43,618 nt of DNA from Mycolicibacillus koreensis (GCF_002104795.1 NZ_NCXO01000037.1:1-43618), one strand, 5' to 3'. Shown: positions 10,219 to 19,693, counted from the first letter of the stretch. The notes: generated from the sequence alone by a model not told the origin. A program made the numbers and translations.

Positions 10219-11069
10219 CCGCGCGCCGGCGGATCCGGCGACTGGGCCCGCACGGCGCGACCGAGCGCAGCGAAACCCTCGCCGTCGAGGAGCCGCTGGA
10301 GATCCGGGTCGACCACGCCCCGCTGACCGTCACGATGCGCACCCCGGGCTCCGACGTCGAACTCGCGCAGGGCTTTCTGCTCACCGAAGGGGTGATCACC
10401 GCACGCGAGGACGTGCAGCGGGCCCAGTTCTGCGCCGGAGCCGACCGCGGCGAGGGCGCAGACGGCGTCAACAGCTACAACGTGCTCGACGTGACGCTGG
10501 CCCCCGGGGTGGCGCCGCCCGACCCGGGCGTGACGCGGAACTTCTACACCACCTCCTCGTGCGGGGTGTGCGGTAAGTCGTCGCTGGAAGCGGTGAAGCT
10601 GACCAGCCGGCACCGACCGGCGGTCGACCCGGTTACCGTCAGCGCCGACACCCTGAGCGGATTGCCGCCGCGGCTGCTCGCCGAGCAGAACGTGTTCGCT
10701 CGCACCGGCGGGCTGCATGCGGCGGCGGTGTTCGACGCCGACGGCACCCTGCTGGTGGTGCGCGAGGACATCGGTCGGCACAACGCGGTGGACAAGGTGA
10801 TCGGCTGGGCGGTGGAACACGACCGCATCCCGCTGACCGGCACGGTGCTGTTGGTCAGCGGGCGGGTCTCGTTCGAGTTGACCCAGAAGGCCGTGATGGC
10901 CGGGGTGCCGGTGCTCGCGGCGGTGTCCGCACCGTCGTCGCTGGCGGTGGATCTGGCCGCCGAGGCGGGGGTGACCCTCGTCGCGTTTCTGCGCGGCGAA
11001 TCGATGAACGTCTACAGCCGCGCCGACCGGGTGCGCGACGACGCGCCGGGGCCGGGCAGGACGCGCTAA
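10206..11069 (+). CDS. fdhD: formate dehydrogenase accessory sulfurtransferase FdhD
   Basis: 287-aa protein that passes sulfur from the cysteine desulfurase IscS to the Moco of formate dehydrogenase, activating the enzyme. It shows the family core [28 protein letters not shown] segment, the sulfur-carrying [10 protein letters not shown] (Cys119, Cys122) and the Moco/GDP-binding [19 protein letters not shown] start it at ATG 10206 because similarity to other FdhD proteins begins there ([13 protein letters not shown]); the upstream in-frame extension has no family resemblance. It converges on clpX with a 4-bp stop-stop overlap (11066-11069). In M. tuberculosis fdhD is elsewhere, next to fdhF, so its place beside korAB-mobA differs. 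Confidence 0.95.
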   Translation: MGRLTARRRIRRLGPHGATERSETLAVEEPLEIRVDHAPLTVTMRTPGSDVELAQGFLLTEGVITAREDVQRAQFCAGADRGEGADGVNSYNVLDVTLAPGVAPPDPGVTRNFYTTSSCGVCGKSSLEAVKLTSRHRPAVDPVTVSADTLSGLPPRLLAEQNVFARTGGLHAAAVFDADGTLLVVREDIGRHNAVDKVIGWAVEHDRIPLTGTVLLVSGRVSFELTQKAVMAGVPVLAAVSAPSSLAVDLAAEAGVTLVAFLRGESMNVYSRADRVRDDAPGPGRTR

Positions 11070-12349
11070 GCGCTCTTGTCGCGGCGCTCGGTGCGCGACG
11101 GTTTGCGGGGCACGATCGTGGGCAACACGTTGTCCTCGACGGTCTCGCGGGTGACCACCACCTTGGCGACGTCGTCGCGGCTGGGGATGTCGTACATCAC
11201 CGGCAGCAGGACCTCTTCCATGATGGCGCGCAGCCCACGGGCACCGGTGCCCCGGTGGATCGCCTGATCGGCGATCGCCTCCAGCGCGTCATCGGTGAAC
11301 TCCAACTCCACACCATCGAGCTCGAACAACCGGGTGTACTGCTTGACCAGGGCGTTCTTCGGCTCGGAGAGGATCTTGACCAGCGACTCCTGATCCAGGT
11401 TGGTCACCGACGCCACCACCGGGAGCCGCCCGATGAACTCCGGGATCAACCCGAATTTGATCAGGTCTTCCGGCATCACCTCGGCGAAGTGGTCGGTGGT
11501 GTCGACCTCGGCCTTGGAGTGCACCTCCGCGCCGAAGCCCAGGCCGCGCTTGCCGATCCGGTCGGAGACGATCTTCTCCAGGCCGGCGAACGCACCCGCG
11601 ACGATGAACAGCACGTTGGTGGTGTCGATCTGGATGAACTCCTGGTGCGGGTGTTTGCGCCCGCCCTGCGGCGGCACCGACGCCTGGGTGCCCTCCAGGA
11701 TCTTCAGCAGCGCCTGCTGCACCCCTTCACCGGAGACGTCACGGGTGATCGACGGGTTCTCGCTCTTGCGGGCGATCTTGTCGACCTCGTCGATGTAGAT
11801 GATGCCGGTCTCGGCACGTTTGACGTCGTAGTCGGCGGCCTGGATGAGTTTGAGCAGGATGTTCTCCACGTCCTCACCGACGTAGCCGGCCTCGGTGAGC
11901 GCGGTGGCGTCGGCGATGGCGAACGGGACGTTGAGCATCTTGGCCAGCGTCTGCGCCAGGTAGGTCTTGCCGCAGCCGGTGGGCCCGAGCATGAGGATGT
12001 TCGACTTGCTCAACTCCACCGACTCCCCCGAGCGGGAGTCGCGGTTCTTGTCGCCGGCCTGGATGCGCTTGTAGTGGTTGTAGACCGCGACCGCCAGGGT
12101 GCGTTTGGCGGTGTCCTGACCGATGACGTAGCTCTCCAGGAAGTCCCGGATCTCCGCCGGCTTGGGCAACTCGTCGAGTTTGACGTCGTCGGCGTCGGCG
12201 AGTTCCTCTTCGATGATCTCGTTACACAGATCGATGCACTCATCGCAGATGTAGACCCCGGGGCCGGCAATGAGCTTTTTGACCTGCTTCTGGCTCTTCC
12301 CGCAGAACGAGCACTTGAGCAGGTCACCACCATCTCCGATGCGTGCCAT
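11066..12349 (-). CDS. clpX: ATP-dependent Clp protease ATP-binding subunit ClpX
   Basis: 427-aa AAA+ unfoldase that feeds substrates to ClpP1P2. The N-terminal zinc finger uses Cys13, Cys16, Cys35 and Cys38 ([17 protein letters not shown]). Walker A is GPTGCGKT (122-129), the pore loop GYVG is near 155, Walker B is IIYIDEVD (183-190), and an arginine-finger/sensor region ([13 protein letters not shown]) lies near the C-terminus. Length is normal for the family. ATG 12349 has GGGAG about 9 nt upstream. It is transcribed toward fdhD and divergently from mmuM; clpP2-clpP1 lie beyond mmuM on the same strand. Confidence 0.98.
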   Translation of the reverse strand: MARIGDGGDLLKCSFCGKSQKQVKKLIAGPGVYICDECIDLCNEIIEEELADADDVKLDELPKPAEIRDFLESYVIGQDTAKRTLAVAVYNHYKRIQAGDKNRDSRSGESVELSKSNILMLGPTGCGKTYLAQTLAKMLNVPFAIADATALTEAGYVGEDVENILLKLIQAADYDVKRAETGIIYIDEVDKIARKSENPSITRDVSGEGVQQALLKILEGTQASVPPQGGRKHPHQEFIQIDTTNVLFIVAGAFAGLEKIVSDRIGKRGLGFGAEVHSKAEVDTTDHFAEVMPEDLIKFGLIPEFIGRLPVVASVTNLDQESLVKILSEPKNALVKQYTRLFELDGVELEFTDDALEAIADQAIHRGTGARGLRAIMEEVLLPVMYDIPSRDDVAKVVVTRETVEDNVLPTIVPRKPSRTERRDKSA

Positions 12350-12386
12350 GGTGCTGGGCTCCCACTTTCCTGTTCGCCGTCGGTCT

Positions 12387-12421
12387 CGGGTAGCGCCGGA
12401 CGGTTGCCTCGACGCTACCCG
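12387..12421. repeat. Dyad upstream of clpX
   Basis: CGGGTAGCG (12387-12395) and CGCTACCCG (12413-12421) are perfect 9-bp inverted arms with a 17-nt centre, 38-72 bp upstream of the clpX ATG. A possible minus-strand -10, TAGCGT (12417-12412), overlaps one arm. It could be an operator or a leader hairpin. Confidence 0.45.
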
Positions 12422-12587
12422 CTTGCTGCGCCGCCCCGCGACTGATAATGCCGAATCGCGCCGCCGGTTGTGCGTGTCTGTCGAACCTATCCCCTGACCC
12501 GGCCGACGACCGGCGGGACGCGCCGCCGTGTTGGGGGCGTGTCGCAGCCGTGACCGGATCGAGAAGCCGACCCTGTCGGCGGGGCCC

Positions 12588-12593
12588 TACAGT
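12588..12593 (+). promoter_or_regulatory. mmuM -10 element, leaderless start
   Basis: TACAGT followed by 7 nt and GTG 12601. It sets the mmuM start and argues against the longer in-frame reading that begins at 12448. Confidence 0.6.
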
Positions 12594-12600
12594 TGAGGCC

Positions 12601-13503
12601 GTGCGGTTCGCCGTGCCCAACACTACCGTCCTGGTCGCCGACGGCGGTCTGGCGACCACGCTGGAGGCCGCCGGTTTCGACCTGTCCGATCCGCTGTGGT
12701 CGGCGCGGCTACTCCTGGACGCCCCGGACGCGATCACCGCGACCCACGAGCGGTTTTTCCGCGCCGGCGCCGACATCGCCACCACCGCCAGCTATCAGGT
12801 GTCGTTCGCCGGATTCGCCGACCGTGGCGTCGACGCCGCGCAGACGACCGCGGTGCTGCACCGCAGTGTCGCGCTGGCCCGCGGCGCCGCGACCCGCATC
12901 GGCGGGCGGCGTACGGTGGCCGCCTCCATCGGCCCCTACGGCGCCGCACTGGCCGACGGCGCGGAGTATCGGGGCCGCTACGGGTTGAGTGTGGCGCAGT
13001 TGGCGGCCTGGCACCGGCCCCGCCTGGAGGTGTTGGCCGCGGCCGGCGCCGACGTGCTGGCCTGCGAAACCATCCCCGACGTCGATGAGGCCGAAGCGCT
13101 GGTGGGCCTGCTCACCGAGGTCGATGCGCCGGGCTGGCTGAGCTACACCATCGCCGGTCAGCGCACCCGGGCCGGCCAACCGCTGGCTGAGGCGTTCGCG
13201 CTGGCCGATGCCGCCGATCAGGTCTGCGCGGTCGGGGTGAACTGTTGCGACCCGGCCGATGTCGCCCCGGCGATCGAGATCGCCGCGGCCGTCACCGACA
13301 CACCGGTGATCGTCTATCCGAACAGCGGCGAGCGGTGGCACCACGGTCGGTGGTCGGGTCCGCCGACGTTCACCGCCGCCGCGGCGGCCGACTGGGTGGA
13401 TGCCGGCGCCCGCATCGTCGGCGGCTGCTGCCGGGTGGGCCCGACGCAGATCGCCGCGCTGGCCCGCCGCCTCGCCGGTCGTGCGACGCCGGGCCGGCGG
13501 TGA
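12601..13503 (+). CDS. mmuM: homocysteine S-methyltransferase MmuM
   Basis: 300-aa methyltransferase using S-methylmethionine (or S-adenosylmethionine) to methylate homocysteine to methionine. The zinc ligands are visible as VGVNCC and, near the C-terminus, IVGGCCRVGP. The N-terminal LVADGGLATTLE and central ASYQ and ETIPDVDEAEALV are family segments. The start is GTG 12601, right after a leaderless-type promoter and where similarity to M. tuberculosis Rv2458 begins. It lies between clpX (divergent) and clpP2 (convergent, stops 2 bp apart), an insertion of plus-strand metabolism within the Clp block that is conserved in M. tuberculosis. Confidence 0.93.
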   Translation: MRFAVPNTTVLVADGGLATTLEAAGFDLSDPLWSARLLLDAPDAITATHERFFRAGADIATTASYQVSFAGFADRGVDAAQTTAVLHRSVALARGAATRIGGRRTVAASIGPYGAALADGAEYRGRYGLSVAQLAAWHRPRLEVLAAAGADVLACETIPDVDEAEALVGLLTEVDAPGWLSYTIAGQRTRAGQPLAEAFALADAADQVCAVGVNCCDPADVAPAIEIAAAVTDTPVIVYPNSGERWHHGRWSGPPTFTAAAAADWVDAGARIVGGCCRVGPTQIAALARRLAGRATPGRR

Positions 13504-13505
13504 AC

Positions 13506-14150
13506 TCAGGCGTTCTGCGCCGAGAGCTTGCGGTACTCCAGCACGGTGTCGATGATCCCGTACTCCTTGGCCTCGCTGGCGGTGAGGATCTTGTCGCGGT
13601 CGGTGTCGCGGCGGATCACCTCGGGGTCCTTGCCGGTGTGGCGGGCCAGGGTGGCCTCCATCAGGGTGCGCATCCGCTCGATCTCGGCTGCCTGGATCTC
13701 CAGGTCGGAGAACTGGCCCTGGATCACTCCGGCCAGCTGCGGCTGGTGGATGAGCACCCGCGCGTTCGGCAGCGCCATCCGCTTGCCCGGGGTTCCGGCG
13801 GCCAACAGCACCGCCGCCGCCGAGGCCGCCTGCCCCAGACACACGGTCTGGATGTCGGCCCGCACGTACTGCATGGTGTCGTAGATCGCCATCAGCGAGG
13901 TGAACCCACCGCCGGGCGAGTTGATGTACATGGTGATGTCGCGGTCGGGGTCCTGGGACTCCAACACCAGCAACTGGGCCATCACGTCGTTGGCCGAGAC
14001 GTCGTCGACCTGGGCGCCGAGGAAGATGATCCGCTCGTCGAAGAGTTTCGCGTACGGGTCGACGATGCGCTCCCCGAGGTGGGTCCGCTCGCTGAACTGC
14101 GGGAGCACATAGCGCGCCTGGGGGGTGATGGCAGGGTTCATGGGGTTCAT
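13506..14150 (-). CDS. clpP2: ATP-dependent Clp protease proteolytic subunit ClpP2
   Basis: 214-aa serine protease subunit. The catalytic triad is Ser110 ([10 protein letters not shown]), His135 (VLIHQP) and Asp186 (RRDTDRDK), the same numbering as M. tuberculosis ClpP2. In mycobacteria ClpP1 and ClpP2 form a mixed two-ring tetradecamer with ClpX or ClpC1. The ATG at 14150 overlaps the clpP1 stop by 4 nt (ATGA), so translation is coupled; a second ATG at 14141 is in frame. The C-terminus YRKLSAQNA is near-identical to the family. It converges on mmuM. Confidence 0.97.
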   Translation of the reverse strand: MNPMNPAITPQARYVLPQFSERTHLGERIVDPYAKLFDERIIFLGAQVDDVSANDVMAQLLVLESQDPDRDITMYINSPGGGFTSLMAIYDTMQYVRADIQTVCLGQAASAAAVLLAAGTPGKRMALPNARVLIHQPQLAGVIQGQFSDLEIQAAEIERMRTLMEATLARHTGKDPEVIRRDTDRDKILTASEAKEYGIIDTVLEYRKLSAQNA

Positions 14151-14749
14151 GAGGAGGCTCCGTTGACGTGGGCGCGGGTGATGATGTGGTCGACGAAGCC
14201 GTATTCCAGCGCTTCCTGGGCGGTGAACCACCGGTCGCGGTCGGAGTCGGCCTCGATGCGTTCGATGGGCTGGCCGGTGAATTCGGCGTTGAGCCGGAAC
14301 ATCTCCTTTTTGATGACGGCGAACTGTTCGGCCTGGATCGCGATGTCGGCCGCCGAGCCGGTCACCCCGCCCAACGGCTGGTGCATCAGGATCCGGGCGT
14401 GCGGCAGGGCGTGGCGCTTGCCCTTGGTGCCCGCGGCGAGCAGGAACTCGCCCATCGAGGCGGCCATCCCCATCGCGTAGGTCGCGATGTCGCAGGGCGA
14501 GAGCGTCATGGTGTCGTAGATCGCCATCCCGGCGCTGATCGACCCGCCCGGGGAGTTGATGTACAGCGCGATGTCTTTGGTGGGGTCTTCGGCGGACAGC
14601 AGCAAAATCTGCGCGCACAACCGGTTGGCGATGTCGTCATCGACCTGGGATCCGAGGAAGATGATGCGTTCGCGCAACAGCCGTTCATAGACCGAGTCGG
14701 TCAGGTTGAAGCCCAGCCCGTCCGACCGCATGTCAGTCATACCGCTCAC
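14147..14749 (-). CDS. clpP1: ATP-dependent Clp protease proteolytic subunit ClpP1
   Basis: 200-aa ClpP subunit with triad Ser98 (GMAASMGEF), His123 (ILMHQP) and Asp172 (DSDRDRW). The start is GTG 14749: this gives the same length and triad numbering as M. tuberculosis ClpP1 (VSGMTDM against MSQVTDM); ATG 14740 is the alternative. Upstream, separated from tig by about 95 bp, are a -10 (TACTGT) and a ClgR-type operator. clpP2 follows with a 4-nt overlap, giving a clpP1-clpP2 operon. Confidence 0.96.
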   Translation of the reverse strand: MSGMTDMRSDGLGFNLTDSVYERLLRERIIFLGSQVDDDIANRLCAQILLLSAEDPTKDIALYINSPGGSISAGMAIYDTMTLSPCDIATYAMGMAASMGEFLLAAGTKGKRHALPHARILMHQPLGGVTGSAADIAIQAEQFAVIKKEMFRLNAEFTGQPIERIEADSDRDRWFTAQEALEYGFVDHIITRAHVNGASS

Positions 14750-14785
14750 CGTTGGGTACCTGCTTTCTCTTTTTCGTCTGCTCCG

Positions 14786-14791
14786 ACAGTA
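14786..14791 (-). promoter_or_regulatory. clpP1P2 -10 element
   Basis: TACTGT on the minus strand (14791-14786). The predicted start point is about 14779, giving a leader of about 30 nt before GTG 14749. The -35 region is poor, in line with an activator-dependent promoter. Confidence 0.5.
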
Positions 14792-14832
14792 ACGAACCGA
14801 ACCCACGCACCGGCCGTCAAACGCGGCGCGTT

Positions 14833-14843
14833 CGCTGACAGCG
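14833..14843. promoter_or_regulatory. ClgR-type operator for clpP1P2
   Basis: CGCTGACAGCG fits the ClgR core CGCYNANRGCG exactly. It abuts the tig stop codon and sits about 59 bp upstream of the predicted clpP1 start point, a usual activator position. ClgR activation of clpP1P2 is established in M. tuberculosis; the site here is my reading of the sequence. Confidence 0.65.
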
Positions 14844-16256
14844 TCACTCGGAGTCGTCGGCGGGCTGGTCGGCCTGGTCGGCCTCGTCGGCCGAGGGGCT
14901 CTCGGCGGTCTCGTCGGTTTCGGCGTCCGCCGCGTCGGGCCGGCCGAAGAACTCGCTGGTGTCGATCGTGGTGCCGTCGGTGTCGGTGACCGTGGCCGCC
15001 TCCACCACCGCGGCGATGGTCAGCCCGCGCCGCACGTCGGCGAAGACCTGCGGCAGCTGGTTGTTCTGCTGCAGGTAGCCGACCAGTTGCTGCGGCTCGA
15101 TGCCGTACTGGCGCGACATCATCACCAGCCGCTCGGTGAGCTCGTTCTGGCCGACCTGGATGTCCAGGTCGTCGGCGACGGCGTCGAGCAGCAGCTGGGT
15201 TTTGATGCCCTTCTCGGCGTTCGCGCGGGTCTCGGCGTCGAACTCCTCCCGCGAGGAGCCCTGCTCGGCGAGCTGCTCGGCGAACTTCTCCTCGTCGTGG
15301 TCGAGGCCGTGGACGGCGTTGTGCACGGTGTCGTCGATCTGTGCCTGCACGATCGACTCCGGCAGCGGCACCTCGACCTTCTCCACGAGCTGCTCGAGGG
15401 CGGCGTCGCGGATCTTCTCGGCCTGCTCGACCCGCTTGGTGCGGCGCACCTGCTCGGTGAGGCTCTCCCGCAGCTCGCCGATGGTGTCGAATTCGCTGGC
15501 CAGCTGCGCGAACTCGTCGTCGGGCTCGGGCAGTTCGCGTTCCTTGACCGAGCCGACGGTGACGGTGACCTCGGCTTCCTTGCCGGCCTGCTCGCCGGCG
15601 GCCAGCGTGGTGGTGAAGGTGGCCGACTCCCCGGCCTTCAGGCCGATGAGCGCCTCGTCGAGCCCCTCGATGAGCTGACCGGAGCCGACCTCATGGGAGA
15701 GGCCCTCGGTCGCCGCCTCGGCCAGCTCGGTGCCGTCGACGGTGGCCGACAGGTCGATCGAGACGAAGTCGCCGTCGGCGACCGGGCGCTCCACCCCGGT
15801 CAGGGTGCCGAAGCGGGCCCGCAGCGACTGCAGCTCGGCGTCGACCTCGTCGTCGGCGACCTCGATCGGGTCGACCTGGATCTTCAGGGCCGACAGGTCC
15901 GGCAATTCGATCTCGGGACGCACGTCGACCTCGGCGGTGAACGCCAACTCGTCGCCGTCCTCGATCTTGGTGATGTCGATGTCGGGCTGGCCCAGCGGGG
16001 AGAGTTCGAGCTCGGCGACCGCCTGGCTGTAGCGCGCCGGCAGCGCCTCGTTGACCACCTGCTCGAGCACCGCGCCCCGACCGATGCGGGCCTCCAGCAG
16101 CTTGGCGGGGGCCTTGCCGGGCCGGAAGCCGGGCAGCCGCACCTGTTTGGCCAGCTGCTGATAGGTGCGGGTGAAGTCGGGCTCGAGTTCTGTGAAGGGC
16201 ACCTCCACGTTGATGCGAACCCGGGTGGGGCTCAACTGTTCGACGGTGCTCTTCAT
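14844..16256 (-). CDS. tig: trigger factor Tig
   Basis: 470-aa ribosome-associated chaperone with peptidyl-prolyl isomerase activity. The ribosome-binding signature GFRPGKAP is at residues 43-50 of the N-terminal domain. An FKBP-like middle domain ([17 protein letters not shown]... [20 protein letters not shown]) and a helical C-terminal arm follow. The last 40 residues are highly acidic (Asp/Glu/Ala), typical of mycobacterial Tig. ATG 16256 has GAGGAG about 10 nt upstream. tRNA-Pro lies 51 bp upstream on the same strand and may share its transcript. clpP1P2 downstream has its own promoter. Confidence 0.97.
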   Translation of the reverse strand: MKSTVEQLSPTRVRINVEVPFTELEPDFTRTYQQLAKQVRLPGFRPGKAPAKLLEARIGRGAVLEQVVNEALPARYSQAVAELELSPLGQPDIDITKIEDGDELAFTAEVDVRPEIELPDLSALKIQVDPIEVADDEVDAELQSLRARFGTLTGVERPVADGDFVSIDLSATVDGTELAEAATEGLSHEVGSGQLIEGLDEALIGLKAGESATFTTTLAAGEQAGKEAEVTVTVGSVKERELPEPDDEFAQLASEFDTIGELRESLTEQVRRTKRVEQAEKIRDAALEQLVEKVEVPLPESIVQAQIDDTVHNAVHGLDHDEEKFAEQLAEQGSSREEFDAETRANAEKGIKTQLLLDAVADDLDIQVGQNELTERLVMMSRQYGIEPQQLVGYLQQNNQLPQVFADVRRGLTIAAVVEAATVTDTDGTTIDTSEFFGRPDAADAETDETAESPSADEADQADQPADDSE

Positions 16257-16303
16257 GTCCGGTGTACTCCTCGGGTCGATGTCCGGCGGTCTGGTGGTCG
16301 CGA

Positions 16304-16381
<78 letters not shown>

Positions 16382-16395
16382 CGGCTGACCAGGCG

Positions 16396-16401
16396 ATCCT
16401 A
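16396..16401 (-). promoter_or_regulatory. tRNA-Pro -10 element
   Basis: TAGGAT on the minus strand (16401-16396), about 15 nt upstream of the tRNA 5' end. Confidence 0.55.
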
Positions 16402-16463
16402 CGGCCCGCCCCACACCGACACCCCGGCGGCATCACGATTGGATTTGACCTGCACCGCGCCGG

Positions 16464-16469
16464 TACAGT
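16464..16469 (+). promoter_or_regulatory. tRNA-Gly -10 element
   Basis: TACAGT, 18 nt before the tRNA 5' end. A TTGACC at 16445-16450 looks like a -35, but the 13-nt spacing is short. Confidence 0.55.
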
Positions 16470-16487
16470 CAGGCGTTGGTTATGCAT

Positions 16488-16558
16488 GCGGGCGTAGCTC
16501 AATGGTAGAGCCCTAGTCTTCCAAACTAGCTACGCGGGTTCGATTCCCGTCGCCCGCT
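16488..16558 (+). tRNA. tRNA-Gly (UCC anticodon)
   Basis: 71-nt cloverleaf: acceptor GCGGGCG/CGCCCGC with discriminator T, D-arm GCTCAATGGTAGAGC, anticodon loop CTTCCAA (UCC), T-loop TTCGATT. It is divergent from tRNA-Pro and followed after 33 bp by lipP, which may be cotranscribed. Confidence 0.97.
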
Positions 16559-16591
16559 CGAGGGAGGGGCCGCTCCTTGACAGGAGGCGAC

Positions 16592-17779
16592 GTGAGCGCC
16601 GTCGACATCCACGGCTCGTACGCCCCGGCGTACCAGCGGGTGGCCGAAGAGTTCGCGCGCAACTTCACCGCCCGCGGGGAGCTCGGCGCGGCCGTGGCCG
16701 CCTTCGTCGACGGGGAACTCGTCGTCAACCTGTGGGGCGGGTGGATCGACCCGGCCGGCACCCGGCCGTGGCACGTCGACACCTTGTCCACCGTCTTGTC
16801 CGGCACCAAAGGGATCACCAGCACCTGCGTGCACCACCTGGTGGAGCGTGGCGTGGTCGAACTCGACGCCCCGATCGCCCGCTACTGGCCGGAGTTCGCC
16901 CAGGCGGGCAAGGCCGACGTCACCCTGGCCATGGTGCTCAGCCACCGCTCCGGGGTGATCGGGCCGCGCGCGCCGATGCCGTGGCAGGACGTCACCGACT
17001 GGGATCTGGTCTGCACCCGGATCGCCGCCGCCGAGCCGTGGTGGGCGCCGGGCACCGCCCAGGGCTATCACATGACCACCTACGGGTTCATCGTCGGCGA
17101 GGTGATGCGCCGGGTCACCGGCGGCACGGTGGGTGAGTATCTGCAGGCCGAGGTCGCCGGTCCGCTCGGCGCGGAGATCCACATCGGGGTGCCCGCCGAT
17201 GAGCAGCCGCACCGCTGCGCCGACCCGGTCGACAAGCCGACCATCCGCCAGATGCTGGGGTCGGTCAACGCCCCGACGCATCCGACCAGCCTGGCCGACC
17301 ATCCCAAAGCGGGCCTGGCGGTGGCGATGGGCTTCGCCCCCGACGACGAGATCGCCACCAACGATCTGACGCTCTGGCGGCAGCTGGAGTTTCCCGGCAC
17401 CAACGGGCAGGTCTCGGCGCTGGGCACCGCGACGTTCTACAACGCGTTGGCCCAGGAGAAACTGCTCAGCCGCGCGCACATGGACCGCGTCCGGGTCTGC
17501 CAGGGCGGGCTGGACACCGACCTGGTGTTGGGCCCGCGGGTCGCCGACCACGGCTGGGGGCTGGGATACATGCTCAACCAGCGCTGCGTCAACGGCCCCA
17601 ACCCGCACATCTTCGGCCACGGCGGACTGGGCGGCTCCTTCGGGTTCGTCGACCTGGAGCACCGGATCGGCTACGCCTATGTGATGAACCGGTTCGATGA
17701 GACCAAGGCCAACGCCGACCCGCGCAGCGTGGCGCTGTCCAACGAGATCTACCGCACCCTGGGTGTGATCACCGACTGA
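16592..17779 (+). CDS. lipP: beta-lactamase-fold esterase/lipase LipP
   Basis: 395-aa serine hydrolase of the class C beta-lactamase/esterase family, the syntenic equivalent of M. tuberculosis Rv2463. The nucleophile motif SxxK reads SGTKG (about residue 70), and the third motif is HGGLGGS near the C-terminus, where carboxylesterases of this family carry HGG instead of KTG. There is no signal peptide, so it is probably intracellular. I chose GTG 16592 because AGGAGG (16582-16587) is correctly spaced 4 nt upstream; a TTG at 16577 precedes that site. The natural substrate is unknown; short-chain esters are usual. Confidence 0.92.
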   Translation: MSAVDIHGSYAPAYQRVAEEFARNFTARGELGAAVAAFVDGELVVNLWGGWIDPAGTRPWHVDTLSTVLSGTKGITSTCVHHLVERGVVELDAPIARYWPEFAQAGKADVTLAMVLSHRSGVIGPRAPMPWQDVTDWDLVCTRIAAAEPWWAPGTAQGYHMTTYGFIVGEVMRRVTGGTVGEYLQAEVAGPLGAEIHIGVPADEQPHRCADPVDKPTIRQMLGSVNAPTHPTSLADHPKAGLAVAMGFAPDDEIATNDLTLWRQLEFPGTNGQVSALGTATFYNALAQEKLLSRAHMDRVRVCQGGLDTDLVLGPRVADHGWGLGYMLNQRCVNGPNPHIFGHGGLGGSFGFVDLEHRIGYAYVMNRFDETKANADPRSVALSNEIYRTLGVITD

Positions 17780-18574
17780 TCAGCTCTGACAGGTCGGACA
17801 CCAGAACACGTTGCGTCCCTCCATCACCGCGGTGCGCACGGTATCTCCGCACACCCGGCACGGGTCGCCGGCACGGCGGTACACATACGTGCGGGGCTTG
17901 CCGGGCCCGTACGAAGGCGCACCGTGGTCGTGGTCGGCGCGCACGACGATGATCTTGCCGGTACGCAGGCCCACCTTCATCAACGACACCAAATCGGTCC
18001 ACGCCGCATCGAATTCGGCTTCGCCGACCGCGGTGCCCGCGCGCCGCGGGTCGATGCCGTGACGGAACAGCAACTCGGCGCGGTAGACGTTGCCGACACC
18101 GGCGATCACCCGCTGGTCCAGCAGCAGCCCGCCGATCGGTCTGCGCGACTTGGTGATTCGTTTCCACGCCAGTCCGGGATCGGCGTCTTTGCGCAACGGG
18201 TCGGGGCCGAGGCGCGCGACGATGTCAGCGACCTGCAATTCATCGATGACCTCGCAGGCGGTCGGTCCGCGCAGATCGGTGCCGTAGTCGGCGCCGACAA
18301 GCCGCATCCGGACCTGCCCGACCGGCTCGGCCATGGGGGTGGGCTGCTCGGCGAACGTTCCGTACAGGCCGAGATGGATGTGCACGATCGGGCCGTGCCC
18401 GTAGTGGTGGAACAGGTGTTTGCCCCACACGCTGGCCCGGGTGAACACCTGCCCGCTGACCCGCGCCGCCCCGTCGGCGAACCGGCCCTGCGGGCTGCTC
18501 ACCACCACCTCAGTACCGGCGAAGCGGCGCTGATGCAGCCGCCCGAGCCGATGCAGGGTGTGCCCTTCGGGCAC
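17780..18574 (-). CDS. nei: Fpg/Nei-family DNA glycosylase (endonuclease VIII, Nei1)
   Basis: 264-aa bifunctional DNA glycosylase/AP lyase removing oxidised bases. The mature N-terminus must be Pro-Glu, and the GTG at 18574 gives exactly (M)PEGHTLHRL, fixing the start. The helix-two-turn-helix with LLDQRVIAGVGNVYRAELLF and the C-terminal zinc finger (PCRVCG ... FWCPTCQS) are intact. It corresponds to Rv2464c. It is the last gene of an operon with rpiB and the CPWC oxidoreductase (2-nt and 4-nt gaps) and converges on lipP with adjoining stops. Confidence 0.95.
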   Translation of the reverse strand: MPEGHTLHRLGRLHQRRFAGTEVVVSSPQGRFADGAARVSGQVFTRASVWGKHLFHHYGHGPIVHIHLGLYGTFAEQPTPMAEPVGQVRMRLVGADYGTDLRGPTACEVIDELQVADIVARLGPDPLRKDADPGLAWKRITKSRRPIGGLLLDQRVIAGVGNVYRAELLFRHGIDPRRAGTAVGEAEFDAAWTDLVSLMKVGLRTGKIIVVRADHDHGAPSYGPGKPRTYVYRRAGDPCRVCGDTVRTAVMEGRNVFWCPTCQS

Positions 18575-18576
18575 GG

Positions 18577-19065
18577 CTATCCGGGGGTGCCGGGCACCGG
18601 CGGTGCGGTGTGGGTGCGCTCGTAGTCGGCGAGGATGTCGATACGCCGTTGGTGGCGGTCGGCCTCCGACCACGGTGTCGCCAGGAAGGCGTCGACGATG
18701 GCCAACGCCTCGCTCACGGTGTGCATCCGTCCGCCGATGCCGATCAGCTGGGCGTTGTTGTGTTCACGGGCCAGTTGGGCGGTCTCCACGCTCCACGCCA
18801 GTGCGCAGCGCGCCCCGGGGACCTTGTTGGCCGCGATCTGCTCGCCGTTGCCCGACCCGCCGAGCACGATGCCCAAGCTGCCCCGGTCGGCCACGGTGCG
18901 CGTCGCCGCGGCGATGCAGAACGCCGGGTAGTCGTCGTCGGCGTCGTAGTCGAACGCCCCGCAGTCGACCGGCTCGTGCCCGGCGCCGGTGAGGTGCTCG
19001 ATGATCTGCTGCTTGAGTTCGTAACCGGCGTGGTCAGCGCCGAGGTAGACACGCATGCCGGTCAT
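18577..19065 (-). CDS. rpiB: ribose-5-phosphate isomerase B
   Basis: 162-aa isomerase interconverting ribose-5-phosphate and ribulose-5-phosphate (pentose phosphate pathway, cytosol). It has the RpiB/LacAB segments LGADHAGYELKQ and IVLGGSGNGEQIAANK. Glu75 is present, the catalytic base described for the mycobacterial enzyme in place of the E. coli cysteine. It is near-identical in length and sequence to M. tuberculosis Rv2465c. It is the middle gene of a tight three-gene operon with the redox protein upstream and nei downstream. Confidence 0.96.
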   Translation of the reverse strand: MTGMRVYLGADHAGYELKQQIIEHLTGAGHEPVDCGAFDYDADDDYPAFCIAAATRTVADRGSLGIVLGGSGNGEQIAANKVPGARCALAWSVETAQLAREHNNAQLIGIGGRMHTVSEALAIVDAFLATPWSEADRHQRRIDILADYERTHTAPPVPGTPG

Positions 19066-19069
19066 TGTG

Positions 19070-19693
19070 TCAGTCGAACTCGGGCCCCTCGGTGCGGGTC
19101 CGCTTCAGTTCGAAAAAGTGGGGATAAGACGCGAAGGTCACCGAGGCGTCCCACAGGGCACCGGCTTGCTCGCCGCGCGGGATGCGCGAGAGCACCGGGC
19201 CGAAGAACGCCACCCCGTTGACGTGGATCGTGGGGGTGCCGACATCGGTACCGACCGGATCCATGCCGGCGTGGTGGCTGGCGCGCAGCGCCTCGTCGTA
19301 GCTCTCGGAGGTGGCCGCGTCGGCCAGCTCCGCGGGCAGGCCCACCTCGTCAAGGGCGGCGGCGATGACCGCCGGCAGGTCCTTGTTGTTCTCGTTGTGG
19401 ATGCGGGTGCCCATCGCGGTGTAGAGGGGGGCGAGGATCTCCGCGCCGCGTTGCTGTTCGGCGGCGATCGCCACCCGCACCGGCCCGAGCGCCTTCGCCA
19501 GCCCCTCCCGGTACTCCTCGGAGAGATCGTCGCGGCCCTCGTTGAGCACCGCCAGGCTCATCACGTGGAAGTGCACCTCGATGTCGCGGACCTTCTCCAC
19601 CTCGAGGATCCACCGTGAGGTGATCCAGCACCACGGGCACAGCGGGTCAAACCAGAAGTCGGCTCTCGATTTCACCGGGGTCTCCTCAACCAT
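19070..19693 (-). CDS. mycothiol-linked DsbA-fold oxidoreductase (Rv2466c type)
   Basis: 207-aa thioredoxin-fold protein of the DsbA/FrnE type with active site FDPLCPWCW (Cys19-Pro-Trp-Cys22), the same residue numbers as M. tuberculosis Rv2466c, which works with mycothiol, is induced by oxidative stress and activates the prodrug TP053. The insertion helical domain and the cis-Pro loop GTPTIHVNG are present. A possible -10 (TACGGT, 19726-19721) gives a short leader before ATG 19693. I searched the upstream region for a SigH promoter (GGAA...GTT) and saw none. It heads the operon with rpiB and nei. Confidence 0.93.
   Translation of the reverse strand: MVEETPVKSRADFWFDPLCPWCWITSRWILEVEKVRDIEVHFHVMSLAVLNEGRDDLSEEYREGLAKALGPVRVAIAAEQQRGAEILAPLYTAMGTRIHNENNKDLPAVIAAALDEVGLPAELADAATSESYDEALRASHHAGMDPVGTDVGTPTIHVNGVAFFGPVLSRIPRGEQAGALWDASVTFASYPHFFELKRTRTEGPEFD

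Noticed and set aside
13506..14618. 370-codon frame extending clpP2 upstream
   Set aside because: The extension overlaps clpP1 out of frame; ClpP2 begins at ATG 14150 with the expected length and triad numbering.
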